From Corallincola holothuriorum (GTDB lineage Bacteria > Pseudomonadota > Gammaproteobacteria > Enterobacterales > Neiellaceae), in NCBI RefSeq assembly GCF_003336225.1, contig NZ_QPID01000003.1:1-64000 (forward strand): a stretch of 64,000 nucleotides of DNA. The letters are read 5' to 3'. Under the pieces are notes generated by a model. It was given only the letters and a program-made list of their open reading frames with translations. It had not been told where the DNA came from and ran no database searches. Position 1 is the stretch's first letter. The number at the start of each line of letters is the position of its first letter. Shown one piece after another: positions 37,997 to 46,697 of the stretch. A program made the translations under genes and the position numbers.

Positions 37997-40042
37997 ATGA
38001 CCAACCCGTTGTTATCCTTTTCCGGCCTGCCACGTTTTAGCGAGATTAAGCCTGAGCATGTTAAGCCTGCCGTTGAGCAGTTGATCGCTGACTGTAAAGC
38101 AGTGGTGGAGCAGGTCGCCAGCAGCCAAGAGCAGAGCTGGGAAGCGGTGATCACACCGTTGGATACAGTGAATGACAAACTCAGTCGTGCCTGGTCGCCG
38201 GTGGGACACCTCAATGGTGTGGCAAATACCCCCGAACTGCGTGACGCTTATGACTCCTGTTTACCGTTACTCAGCGAATATGGCAGTTGGGTTGGACAGC
38301 ATCAGGGCTTGTTTGATGCCTATCAGCGTGTCGCTAACAGCGCGCAGTTCGCCAGCTTGAGCCAAGCGCAGCAAGAGGTGATCCGGCAGGCGTTACGTGA
38401 CTTCGAGCTAGCGGGTGTTGCTCTGCCCGAGGATAAGAAGAAGCGCTTTACCGAGATTAGTACTCGACTCAGTGAGTTGGGCTCGCAGTTTTCCAATAAT
38501 TTGCTTGATGCTACCCGTGGCTGGAGCAAGTTGATCACCGATGAATCTGAGCTGGCGGGCTTACCTCCCACGGCGTTAGCGGCTGCACAGCAGGCCGCTG
38601 CGGCAAAAGAACAAGAGGGTTACCTGCTGACCCTCGATTTCCCCTGTTATTTGCCCGTGATGAGCTACTGTGACAACCGAGAGCTACGTAAAGAGATCTA
38701 CGTGGCCTTCGCTACGCGAGCTTCTGATCAAGGCCCCAACGCCGGTAAGTGGGACAACAGCGAGGTAATGGATGAGATTGTTGCCCTGCGCCACGAAAAA
38801 GCACGCCTGTTAGGTTTTGACAACTATGGCGAATACTCGCTGGCCACCAAAATGGCGGAGAAGAGTGACCAGGTACTGGGCTTTCTCAATGACCTGGCTG
38901 AGCGCTCTAAGCCTCAGGGGCAGAAAGAGCTGGATGAGCTTCGGGCATACGCCAAACAGCAACACGGTGTTGAAAACGCCGAGGCTTGGGATCTGACCTA
39001 TTACTCGGAAAAGCTGAAGCAACATACTTATGCCATTGATGCTGAGGCGGTACGCCCTTGGTTCCCGGAAAACCGCGTGGTCAGCGGCCTGTTTGAAGTC
39101 GCAAAGCGCCTGTTTGCCGTGGATATCGTTGAGCGCCAAGGCGTCGACACCTGGCATAAAGATGTACGTTTCTTTGATATTTTCAATGCTGATGGCAGCT
39201 TGCAAGGTAGCTTCTACCTCGATCTGTTTGCTCGTGAAGGCAAGCGGGGTGGAGCCTGGATGGATGAATGTCAGGCGCGTTGGCGTACCGAAGCCAATGA
39301 ACTGCAGATCCCTGTGGCCTACCTGACCTGCAACTTCAGTGGCCCAGTCGGTAGTCAGCCAGCGCTGTTTACCCATGATGAAGTGATTACTTTGTTCCAT
39401 GAATTTGGCCACGGTTTACACCATATGCTCACTAAAGTGGAAACGGCCGGCGTCTCTGGTATTAATGGCGTACCTTGGGATGCTGTAGAGTTGCCCAGTC
39501 AGTTTTTGGAAAACTGGTGCTGGGAGCCGGAAGCATTGGCGTTTATCTCTGGCCATTTTGAAACCGGAGAGCCACTACCACAATCGATGCTGGACAAGAT
39601 GATGGCGGCGAAGAATTTCCAAAGTGCTATGCAGATGCTGCGTCAGTTGGAATTTTCCCTGTTTGATTTCCACCTGCATCTGGATTTCGATCCCACATTG
39701 GGCGCGCAGGTGCAGCACACCTTGGATCAGATCCGCGATAAGGTCGCTGTGGTGCCGGTCAGTGAATTTAATCGCTTCCAACATAGCTTTGGTCATATCT
39801 TTGGTGGCGGCTATGCGGCAGGCTATTACAGCTATAAGTGGGCAGAAGTGCTGTCTGCTGATGCCTTTGGCCGATTTGAGGAAGAGGGTATCTTCAACAG
39901 CGAAACGGGGCAGAGCTTCCTCAATGAAATTTTGCGCAAAGGCGGTAGCGATTCACCGATGAATCTGTTTCGCGCATTCCGTGGTCGTGAACCCGAAGTG
40001 GATGCTTTGTTGCGGCATTCAGGAATTGGTGAAGCAGCGTAA
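37997..40042 (+). CDS. prlC: Oligopeptidase A (PrlC)
   Basis: A 681-residue M3 zinc metallopeptidase of the cytoplasm that degrades short peptides, including cleaved signal peptides. The zinc site HEFGHGLHH lies near residue 468, with the downstream Glu in the VELPSQFLENW helix. The length fits E. coli PrlC (680). AGGGA precedes the ATG. Confidence 0.96.
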   Translation: MTNPLLSFSGLPRFSEIKPEHVKPAVEQLIADCKAVVEQVASSQEQSWEAVITPLDTVNDKLSRAWSPVGHLNGVANTPELRDAYDSCLPLLSEYGSWVGQHQGLFDAYQRVANSAQFASLSQAQQEVIRQALRDFELAGVALPEDKKKRFTEISTRLSELGSQFSNNLLDATRGWSKLITDESELAGLPPTALAAAQQAAAAKEQEGYLLTLDFPCYLPVMSYCDNRELRKEIYVAFATRASDQGPNAGKWDNSEVMDEIVALRHEKARLLGFDNYGEYSLATKMAEKSDQVLGFLNDLAERSKPQGQKELDELRAYAKQQHGVENAEAWDLTYYSEKLKQHTYAIDAEAVRPWFPENRVVSGLFEVAKRLFAVDIVERQGVDTWHKDVRFFDIFNADGSLQGSFYLDLFAREGKRGGAWMDECQARWRTEANELQIPVAYLTCNFSGPVGSQPALFTHDEVITLFHEFGHGLHHMLTKVETAGVSGINGVPWDAVELPSQFLENWCWEPEALAFISGHFETGEPLPQSMLDKMMAAKNFQSAMQMLRQLEFSLFDFHLHLDFDPTLGAQVQHTLDQIRDKVAVVPVSEFNRFQHSFGHIFGGGYAAGYYSYKWAEVLSADAFGRFEEEGIFNSETGQSFLNEILRKGGSDSPMNLFRAFRGREPEVDALLRHSGIGEAA

Positions 40043-40095
40043 TCGCGGCTTTTCACCGGCAAGGCTCACTGGAGCTGTGACCACTTAATATCTAT

Positions 40096-40121
40096 CCGGC
40101 GCCTAGGCGCCGGTATTTTTT
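40096..40121 (+). terminator. Terminator of prlC
   Basis: The perfect palindrome CCGGCGCCTAGGCGCCGG is followed by TATTTTTT. It ends 12 bases before the next gene. Confidence 0.88.
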
Positions 40122-40132
40122 CAAAGAGGAAC

Positions 40133-40663
40133 ATGACAATGCCAGGTAAACGTTTAGATAAGCTGCCCGTTTACGAACTAAACATCCCCGGTTGTGAGGG
40201 CAAAATTGGTTTGCATCCTTGCCCTGGCAAGCGAGAGGGGGATCAGGACTTTAGTGAAATGATGGAGCAGGATCTCAATGATCTGCTGTATTGGGGAGCG
40301 GAGTGTTGTGTGACGCTGATGGAGTCCGAAGAGCTGGTAAAACATAAGGTTGAAGATCTAGGCGATAAAGTTTCTCACTTCGATATGCAGTGGTTCCATA
40401 TGCCGATCCCTGATGAAGATCTGCCCAATGCTGATTTTGAAGCGCGTTGGCCGCAGGTGAGTAAGCGGCTAAATAACCTGCTTGATAGCGGGTGCAACGT
40501 CACCTTGCATTGTAAGGGTGGCACCGGACGTACGGGGTTTATTGCCGCACGCTTGTTGATTGAGCGTGGTATGGACAAAACTGAAGCAGAAAAATTGGTG
40601 AAATCTTTGCGCCCTGGAGCCCTGACGATGCCTTGTCGCCGTGAGTTTTTGGGATTGGATTAG
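40133..40663 (+). CDS. Dual-specificity/tyrosine phosphatase-like protein
   Basis: A 176-residue cysteine phosphatase of the CDKN3/DSP type. The P-loop is HCKGGTGRTG (Cys127, Arg133), the general acid is probably Asp94 in MPIPDEDLP, and the N-terminal half has the fold's CVTLMESEEL strand-helix. The bacterial role is unknown. GAGG is 3 bases before ATG 40133 and 9 before ATG 40139, so the true start could be either. Confidence 0.83.
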   Translation: MTMPGKRLDKLPVYELNIPGCEGKIGLHPCPGKREGDQDFSEMMEQDLNDLLYWGAECCVTLMESEELVKHKVEDLGDKVSHFDMQWFHMPIPDEDLPNADFEARWPQVSKRLNNLLDSGCNVTLHCKGGTGRTGFIAARLLIERGMDKTEAEKLVKSLRPGALTMPCRREFLGLD

Positions 40664-40706
40664 TCGCTAGTATTTACGAGTCATAGCCCCTTTGATTGAG
40701 AGTTCG

Positions 40707-41267
40707 ATGCCTGAGCTGCGGGATATACAACAGTTAGTTGATTACGTTAATTATGGAAATTGCGTAAAGTACGTTTTTTTCTGGGGCCATAAAAAGCCAG
40801 AGAAAGGCGTTTCAAAGAGTTGTTTTAGTCAGTGGTATGAAGCTCCTTTTATCGATGATGGGGTTAAATTTCTTACTGCTGAACACTACATGATGGCAGC
40901 GAAAGCTAAGCTCTTTGGCGACCAGTGTGCCTACGAAAGAATTATCACTGCTTCGAATCCGGGAGCAGCCAAAAAATTTGGTAGGGAAGTGCTTAACTTT
41001 GACGAACAAGTTTGGTGTCAGCATCGATTTGAAATTGTGGTGCAAGCAAACTTACTAAAATTCGATCAACATGCTGAGCTAAAAGCTTTTCTTCTGGGAA
41101 CCGGAGAGCGGATCTTGGTTGAAGCTAGTCCCGTTGATAGAGTCTGGGGGATTGGTTTATCCGCAGATGATCCTCATGCTGAAAACCCCAATCAGTGGAA
41201 AGGCGCTAATTTGCTGGGTTTCGCATTGATGGAAGTTCGGCAACGTTTCACAGATCTTGTGGTCTGA
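40707..41267 (+). CDS. NADAR family (YbiA-like) N-glycosidase
   Basis: A 186-residue protein with the NADAR pattern: FFWGHKKPEKGVSKSCFSQW, then FLTAEHYMMAAKAKLFGD, then PVDRVWGIGLSADDP and WKGANLLGFALMEVR. Family members cleave N-glycosidic bonds in damaged riboflavin intermediates or remove ADP-ribose from guanine in DNA. Which applies here is unknown, and no DNA ADP-ribosyltransferase partner is adjacent. The first part is AT-richer than its neighbours, hinting at transfer. ATG 40707 is chosen over a TTG five codons earlier. Confidence 0.82.
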   Translation: MPELRDIQQLVDYVNYGNCVKYVFFWGHKKPEKGVSKSCFSQWYEAPFIDDGVKFLTAEHYMMAAKAKLFGDQCAYERIITASNPGAAKKFGREVLNFDEQVWCQHRFEIVVQANLLKFDQHAELKAFLLGTGERILVEASPVDRVWGIGLSADDPHAENPNQWKGANLLGFALMEVRQRFTDLVV

Positions 41268-41305
41268 TAATCATCATCACCGGCTGTTTCAGATAAGCGA
41301 ATTTA

Positions 41306-41590
41306 ATGTTTAGAATTTACCGTTGTCCTGCCTGTAAAGAGACCATCGATACCACGCTATTGAACGCGAGTTTGCAGCGACATGGCGTGTTTAACTCATC
41401 ATTTACCTGCCCAATGTGCAGTGTGCGCTTGCGACTGACTGCGCCGATTTATCTGCTCTTTCTACTGACGCTGGTGATCGGTGGAGTGCACCTGTTTACC
41501 GATATCGACGCGCTCATTTACAGCCTCGCACCGATGATCGTTATGATGATTTTGTTCCGAATGGGGCAGGGGTTTAAGCAGATCGAATAA
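41306..41590 (+). CDS. Zinc-ribbon membrane protein, hypothetical
   Basis: A 94-residue protein. Two CXXC pairs (CPACK at residue 7 and CPMC near 37) form a likely zinc ribbon, followed by two membrane helices (IYLLFLLTLVIGGVHLF and LIYSLAPMIVMMILF). Function unknown. It lies 38 bases after the NADAR gene. Confidence 0.68.
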   Translation: MFRIYRCPACKETIDTTLLNASLQRHGVFNSSFTCPMCSVRLRLTAPIYLLFLLTLVIGGVHLFTDIDALIYSLAPMIVMMILFRMGQGFKQIE

Positions 41591-41603
41591 TACCTTTGTC
41601 AGA

Positions 41604-41619
41604 TGTCTAATATTTTTAC
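41604..41619 (+). promoter_or_regulatory. Putative activator site shared with the first PEP-CTERM gene
   Basis: TGTCTAATATTTTTAC shares 14 of 16 bases with the minus-strand element at 3811-3826. It likewise ends exactly 63 bases before the -24 element. It has partial dyad symmetry (TGT-N2-AAT ... ACG). It fits an enhancer-binding protein site about 80 bases upstream of the promoter. Confidence 0.6.
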
Positions 41620-41682
41620 GTTTTAGTGCGTGCTTATATTTGGCGGTTAACTTAATCCTTTTAATTCAATCTATTACTTGTT

Positions 41683-41698
41683 TGGCTTCTTTTTTGCT
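41683..41698 (+). promoter_or_regulatory. Sigma-54 (-24/-12) promoter of the second PEP-CTERM gene
   Basis: TGGCTTCTTTTTTGCT has the GG and GC pairs 12 bases apart, with TGGC and TTGCT intact, as in TGGCACGN4TTGCW. The start codon lies 48 bases beyond. Confidence 0.75.
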
Positions 41699-41745
41699 AT
41701 GAAAAATTAAACTTAATTTGGTTAGCAGTAATAAAGGAAGTATCC

Positions 41746-42393
41746 ATGATGTTTAAGTCTCTTTCAGGTTTGGCCGCCGCTGCGGTAATGATTGTCTCTC
41801 AGAGTGCTTCAGCCGCTCCCCTCTATGAAAATCCGTTTCTTGGCTCTGCTGCCGGAGGCTCTTGTACGCCATGTAGCAGTGAGTACCGTGCGGCAACCAG
41901 TTTTGATCTGGCTGCGGGCTCGACAGTAGAGCAGATCGCTGCGCAGTTACATGATGTGTCTGCCACCGCTGACCGTTATATGGATGAGCTAACTATTGAG
42001 ATTTTTGATGCTGGTTTGACTACGTCACTGTTTGCGCAAACCTTGGATCGCAGTGATTACGTGCGTGATGACAGTTTGGGTGGCTCTGCTGGTAGCTCTT
42101 TTCCGGTAGTGACATTTGATGTGGATGACTTCTTCTTAGATGCCGGTCGCTACTTCGTGTCGATTTTCGGTATCAATGGCACCCGGTTAGGCTGGCCTAG
42201 CAGCCCTGCAGCTATCGCAGGTAGCCAGCGTATTCAAGTGAATGGTAGCAACTTGATCGGCGGTAACCCCATCAGTGGTGGCTACGGCGTTCGCATTGAA
42301 GGTTTTGAAGGTAAGGCTTCGGTTCCTGCGCCAGCGGCAATTTTGCTGATGGGCTTGATTGTGGTTGGATTAGGTGCCGTGCGTCGCAGCTAG
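41746..42393 (+). CDS. PEP-CTERM sorting-domain protein
   Basis: A 215-residue exported protein with a signal peptide (cleavage after ASA). The middle domain of about 160 residues has a paired-Cys start (GGSCTPCSSEY) and beta-rich sequence (ADRYMDELTIEIFDAG, FDVDDFFLDAGRYFVSIFG). The C-terminal sorting tail is VPAPAAILLMGLIVVGLG followed by AVRRS. It should be processed by an exosortase encoded elsewhere and placed on the surface or in the matrix. AAGGAAG precedes ATG 41746; ATG 41749 is equally possible. Confidence 0.87.
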   Translation: MMFKSLSGLAAAAVMIVSQSASAAPLYENPFLGSAAGGSCTPCSSEYRAATSFDLAAGSTVEQIAAQLHDVSATADRYMDELTIEIFDAGLTTSLFAQTLDRSDYVRDDSLGGSAGSSFPVVTFDVDDFFLDAGRYFVSIFGINGTRLGWPSSPAAIAGSQRIQVNGSNLIGGNPISGGYGVRIEGFEGKASVPAPAAILLMGLIVVGLGAVRRS

Positions 42394-42416
42394 GCTCTGA
42401 TACGCCACCAGTAGAT

Positions 42417-42442
42417 AAGGCCTCCAGTTGGAGGTCTTTTTT
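42417..42442 (+). terminator. Terminator of the second PEP-CTERM gene
   Basis: AAGGCCTCC / GGAGGTCTT, with one wobble, is followed by six T. Confidence 0.88.
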
Positions 42443-42714
42443 ATAGGTAAGGGTTTGGCTTATATTCTCTGCTAGCGCCCGCCTAACACTGTGTTATCTA
42501 ATTTAACATTTGTTACTTTTACCAGCCATTAGCTCTGTTTTAGCTCTCATTTCCCCGCTTTTCGCCGCATACTTCAAACTATTGAAACTGTGTTGTTACG
42601 CCTTGGTCGAAATGTGAGCAGGTTATATCTTTGCGTTTAAATCAGATGCTTTAATTACTTCATTCTCCGTAATAGATCCCCTCATCAGGTCAGGGTTAGA
42701 TGCAAGGAGCGCAT
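42443..42714. other. Gap upstream of a membrane-protein gene
   Basis: An AT-rich non-coding stretch that must hold the promoter of the next gene. I see no supported gene and no clear operator. Confidence 0.4.
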
Positions 42715-43314
42715 ATGAAGACTCTTATTCTCAAGGCCACCAGTTTTTGCCAGTTAGTGGCGGTCATCGCTTTACTGCTCGGCGCATGGGATGCGGTGAA
42801 CTATTGGCAGCGCAATGGTGAACAACCTGTGGTGGCACAAGCCAATGAGTTGTTCCCGCAGGCTCCCCAAAATCGCTATGTTGAATTAAATGGTGGTCTG
42901 CGAGAGATCACCAACACCTATGAAGTGCTCATGCCACCGGATGATAGTGCGCAACCGTTTCAAACCGACTATTACGTGCCTGTGGTGGTACATGCGGGTG
43001 ATGAGCCGCAGCTAACCTATTTGATCAAGCAGCAGGATGAGCCGGTATTAGCGGATCTGTTTCGGGAAACGCGAGTGAAGGGCTACCTGTCAACAATGCG
43101 GCTCCCCGCAGATCTCGAAGAAGCATTTCGTCATCACTATCACTTTACTGGCAATTTGCTGGTATTAGATACCAGCTATTTACCTCTGCCGGTGACCGCT
43201 AAGTGGATGTTACTGATCCTGCCGATGACCCTACTGTTGCTGCTGATAGGACTTAAGCACTACCTTACCCGAGGATTTTCTGGTTGGTGGCAGCGTTGGG
43301 ATGATGCTTACTAA
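42715..43314 (+). CDS. Hypothetical membrane protein with extracytoplasmic domain
   Basis: A 199-residue protein with an N-terminal helix (FCQLVAVIALLLGAWDAV), a soluble domain of about 125 residues, and a second helix (WMLLILPMTLLLLLIGL) near the C terminus. The large loop is probably periplasmic. Family not recognised. ATG 42715 is chosen because AAGGAG lies 5 bases upstream. Confidence 0.65.
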   Translation: MKTLILKATSFCQLVAVIALLLGAWDAVNYWQRNGEQPVVAQANELFPQAPQNRYVELNGGLREITNTYEVLMPPDDSAQPFQTDYYVPVVVHAGDEPQLTYLIKQQDEPVLADLFRETRVKGYLSTMRLPADLEEAFRHHYHFTGNLLVLDTSYLPLPVTAKWMLLILPMTLLLLLIGLKHYLTRGFSGWWQRWDDAY

Positions 43315-43329
43315 GTTGCGTGATTTAGT

Positions 43330-43460
43330 ACGCCGCTGTTCTTAAGGAGGCATCCGTTCGCAACAAAGCCCACCTTGCGCAGCATCACTCCTGTGCATTA
43401 GTACGCCCCACGAAGTGTATTGGGTGCCATGCACCCGCGACATACCGTACATCCTGTACA
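43330..43460. repeat. Possible dispersed intergenic palindromic repeat
   Basis: Non-coding sequence with nested palindromes: GGGTGCCATGCACCC (about 43424-43438) and GTACATCCTGTAC near 43448-43460. It resembles the short extragenic repeat units scattered in marine gammaproteobacterial genomes. Only one copy is in this window, so repetition cannot be shown here. Confidence 0.25.
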
Positions 43461-43461
43461 T

Positions 43462-43489
43462 AAAAAAAGCGCTTCTAACGAAGCGCTTT
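43462..43489 (-). terminator. Terminator of the TonB-dependent receptor gene
   Basis: AAAGCGCTTC / GAAGCGCTTT has a T run on the minus strand. A second hairpin GACTCTGT / ACAGAGTC (43542-43561) lies directly after the stop codon. Confidence 0.88.
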
Positions 43490-43571
43490 CGGGGGGTACG
43501 TTGCCCCATACAAGGGATTTTGGACAACGCTCTTTTGCTCAGACTCTGTACTGACAGAGTCGAGACATTCT

Positions 43572-46196
43572 TTACATGCGGTAGGTGAAACCTGCGTAGA
43601 AGTAACGGCCTAACACATCGTATGCTTCCGGTACCGTATTCATATCTGAATAGCTCGGTACGTAGGGTGGCTCTTTGTCGAATAGATTATCTATACCTAC
43701 CTTCAGGCTCAAGCTGTCATTTACATAATATTGACCTGAAACATCGTGGTACGTCACAGAAGAGACTTCATAATCTTCATAAAGGTCATCCATACTGTGG
43801 ATATAGCGCATTTTGTAATAAATATCCCAGTTATCCGCAGCGGCTTTCAGGCTGGCGTTGCTGCGCCAACGCGCATAGCCACCCGTCATACCACTGATGG
43901 TACCTGCATAGTCATTACCATCTTCTTCAAACTCGATCAGGTAAGTGCTGTCCAGATTAGCACTCCAATCTATACCAAACCCTTCGAAACCGTATTGAAT
44001 ATTGCTATCGATACCGGAGGTGTTTTGGTAGCCAACGTTAGTCAATGGACGATCGACATTACTGATCTCGCCAGTGAGTGAATCGCGGCTGATATTCAGC
44101 GTGTCACACGCTTGAGCATTACCACCGTAGCACGCATCTAAATACTGCTGACTATCAATACGTACGATGGCATCGTCGATTTCGATCTTGTAGTAGTCGA
44201 TAGTAAGTGACAGGTTGTCGATATAGTCAGGGCTATAAACTACGCCAAAGGTCCAGGTATCAGCGGTTTCTGGTTGCAGATCATCATCACTTAACCAAGT
44301 GGATTCGATCTGAAAATCGTTGAACTGATAGTTGGTATCACCAATTTCGGAATGACACATTTGGTAAGTGCTGCTGCTTGGGTCAAGCGCGCCATAGCCG
44401 GAACAGGGATCGGTGACATAGTCGAATGAACCGACATTGCCGCCATAAAGCTCATCCACGCTAGGAGCGCGGAAAGCGGTTGAGCGCACGCCACGTAGCA
44501 TCCATTCATCATCCACTTTCCAGGTCAGACCCAGTTTCCAAGTGTTGTCACTGCCGAAGGTGCTGTAATCAAACCAGCGGACGGCGGCCTCCAGGCTAAC
44601 GTCGTCAGCAAAACGCATATCAGAGAGCAGCGGAATGGCAAACTCAGCATAGGCTGAGGTGGTGTCATAACTGCCTGAGGTCGCGTCTTGCTGTGACTGT
44701 GAGCTTTCGCCTGCCACGGTCACAGAATCGGGCTGGTACCAGCCTTTCTCTTCCCGATACTCTAATCCTGCAGCAAAACCGACAGTACCGGTAGGTAGCT
44801 CGAAAGCATCGCCAGAGAGGTTGAAGTTGACGACATTCATCTCGTTGCCACCGGTCGACTGATCGGTGTAGGTAACGTAATCGAGAGTTTCCTGGCTAAT
44901 TTCGCCTTCCGGGGCAAACCAGTCCTGACATGGCACGCCGTTTTGACCACAGGTGTCGGCGTAGGCGGTTTCCATCATCTTTTTGTTGTTGATGAGGTTA
45001 TGTACTTTGCTGGTCGCGTCGTTTCTGCCCCAGGTGTAGGAAAGATCCCAATCGTAGCCGCTACCGAGATCAAGATATCCTTGTAGGCCTGTGACAATGC
45101 GTGTGGTGTCAGTGATCTGTTCGAATTCTCGGGCTCCCGCCTCAGTCATTCTCCGTTTATAGCTGACGGCGCTGTCGTATGGGTTACCCAGAGCATCCTC
45201 ACTGAAGGTGACGCCGGTGACTGGTGAAGGTGCCATCTGCTGATCTGAGGTACGTTTGGTATAGAGGAATTCGGTGAACGCTGTTAGATCATCATTTAGT
45301 TCATAGCTGCCGTTACCAAATACACTGACACGCTCTTGAGGTGTGTAGAGGTAGCTGTAGGGGACGTAGTCAAAACTGTCTGTTTGAGCGACCCACTCAC
45401 CGGTGTTTGGATCACGCTGTTTCCAGCCATCTCCTGGGTTAATTGCGCCGCCAGGGATAGTGGAGCTGCCAGGGATACAAGAGGGGGAGGTCGAGCCGTC
45501 CAATGCGCAATCAGACCAGCCCCGGTCACTTTGCCAAGCATCGCCACGATCTACATAACTGGCACCGACCACAAAATTACCGCGATCGCTGCTACCGCCC
45601 ATCAGCAGGCTAATATCACCGGTATTGGCATCGCCTTCGCTACTGCCACCATAAGTGCCACTTAGCTCCAGTCCTTCAAAATTCTTTTTGGTAATGATGT
45701 TAACTACGCCAGCAATGGCGTCGGAGCCATACACGGCAGAGGCACCATCCTTAAGCACTTCGATACGTTCGATCATGGCGAGCGGGATAGTATTGAGATC
45801 CACTGCGGCATCCGCGCCCGTGCCTGAATTAACCATCCGGCGACCATTAACCAGCACCAAGGTGCGTTGTACACCCATGCCGCGCATATCTACCCGCGCA
45901 GCACCCACCCCGCCGTTGTTGCTGGATGCGCCGGTTGCCATACCGGCAGAGGCTGTGGATTGCTGCAGCACCTGCTCTACTGAGGTGTAACTACCGGCTG
46001 CGATATCTTCGGCGGAGATAAGTTGTACCGGGCTTGCGCTCTCCATGTCTGCGCGTTTGATGCGAGAACCGGTAATTTCAATACGCTCGACATCTTCAGC
46101 CGTGCTGTCGTCGGCGAAGGCGGGCTGAGCGAGCAGAGGTACCCCTGCGAATAAAGCGATCGTTTTTACGACCGTGTTTTTTTGCAAAACAGGCAT
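43572..46196 (-). CDS. TonB-dependent outer-membrane receptor
   Basis: An 874-residue outer-membrane transporter driven by TonB. The signal peptide is cleaved near AFA-DDS. The plug domain contains VERIEITGSRIKR, VEQVLQQS, MRGMGVQRTLVLVNGRR and VLKDGASAVYGSDAIAGVVN. A 22-strand barrel follows and ends in VLGRYFYAGFTYRM. The plug resembles the receptors of Alteromonadales and xanthomonads that take up oligosaccharides or peptides; the ligand is unknown. The gene stands alone, divergent from the spondin operon across 501 bases. Confidence 0.92.
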   Translation of the reverse strand: MPVLQKNTVVKTIALFAGVPLLAQPAFADDSTAEDVERIEITGSRIKRADMESASPVQLISAEDIAAGSYTSVEQVLQQSTASAGMATGASSNNGGVGAARVDMRGMGVQRTLVLVNGRRMVNSGTGADAAVDLNTIPLAMIERIEVLKDGASAVYGSDAIAGVVNIITKKNFEGLELSGTYGGSSEGDANTGDISLLMGGSSDRGNFVVGASYVDRGDAWQSDRGWSDCALDGSTSPSCIPGSSTIPGGAINPGDGWKQRDPNTGEWVAQTDSFDYVPYSYLYTPQERVSVFGNGSYELNDDLTAFTEFLYTKRTSDQQMAPSPVTGVTFSEDALGNPYDSAVSYKRRMTEAGAREFEQITDTTRIVTGLQGYLDLGSGYDWDLSYTWGRNDATSKVHNLINNKKMMETAYADTCGQNGVPCQDWFAPEGEISQETLDYVTYTDQSTGGNEMNVVNFNLSGDAFELPTGTVGFAAGLEYREEKGWYQPDSVTVAGESSQSQQDATSGSYDTTSAYAEFAIPLLSDMRFADDVSLEAAVRWFDYSTFGSDNTWKLGLTWKVDDEWMLRGVRSTAFRAPSVDELYGGNVGSFDYVTDPCSGYGALDPSSSTYQMCHSEIGDTNYQFNDFQIESTWLSDDDLQPETADTWTFGVVYSPDYIDNLSLTIDYYKIEIDDAIVRIDSQQYLDACYGGNAQACDTLNISRDSLTGEISNVDRPLTNVGYQNTSGIDSNIQYGFEGFGIDWSANLDSTYLIEFEEDGNDYAGTISGMTGGYARWRSNASLKAAADNWDIYYKMRYIHSMDDLYEDYEVSSVTYHDVSGQYYVNDSLSLKVGIDNLFDKEPPYVPSYSDMNTVPEAYDVLGRYFYAGFTYRM

Positions 46197-46697
46197 TGGA
46201 AAATACTCCTGGGTCGATGGACTGTGCTTATTTTTTTGTTACGGACTCTATTTTTTGTGGTCCGTTAGGAACAGGTTAAAAACCATTTGCTGAGCAGGGT
46301 CAAAAGTAATAACAGCCTGATTTATTTAGATTAATGTTTTCTTTGTGTAGCAATTTTTCGTTGGCTTGGTGGGTTTTTGGTTGCGCTGTTGTTATCAATA
46401 AGATCGGGCTGATCAGTGTTTGATCAATCTGGCTGTTTAGTGCGCTTTCGTGATTGTGAAAATTGTTGCGAAATACGCTGACGTTGCGCCTGCAATAATG
46501 TGATCTTTGTCACCAAGTGGCGCTCTGTTGTTAGTGCCTTAGGCACGCTGTCTTAGCCGATGTGAAGAGTGTTTAAATTTGTCTATGGTCATGACTCGCT
46601 GCGACAGCTTGTGATGGTTTTGTGATGTTTTTGCAATCTGATACGGAGATCTGGTGGCGACACTTACCCTCGACATTAAACATGGAGAGCGTTACCG
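46197..46697. other. 501-base promoter region between receptor and spondin operon
   Basis: No supported gene. It holds the promoters of two divergent units, a CRP-like site (46499-46514) and an isolated direct repeat of the palindrome TGATCA spaced by five bases (near 46410). Confidence 0.5.
46499..46514. promoter_or_regulatory. CRP-like binding site
   Basis: TGTGA-TCTTTG-TCACC matches TGTGA-N6-TCACA at 9 of 10 core positions and is flanked by AA on the left. It suggests cAMP-CRP control of the receptor, the spondin operon, or both. Confidence 0.5.

Noticed and set aside
38810-39412. 200-codon minus-strand frame
   Set aside because: It lies wholly inside prlC on the opposite strand.
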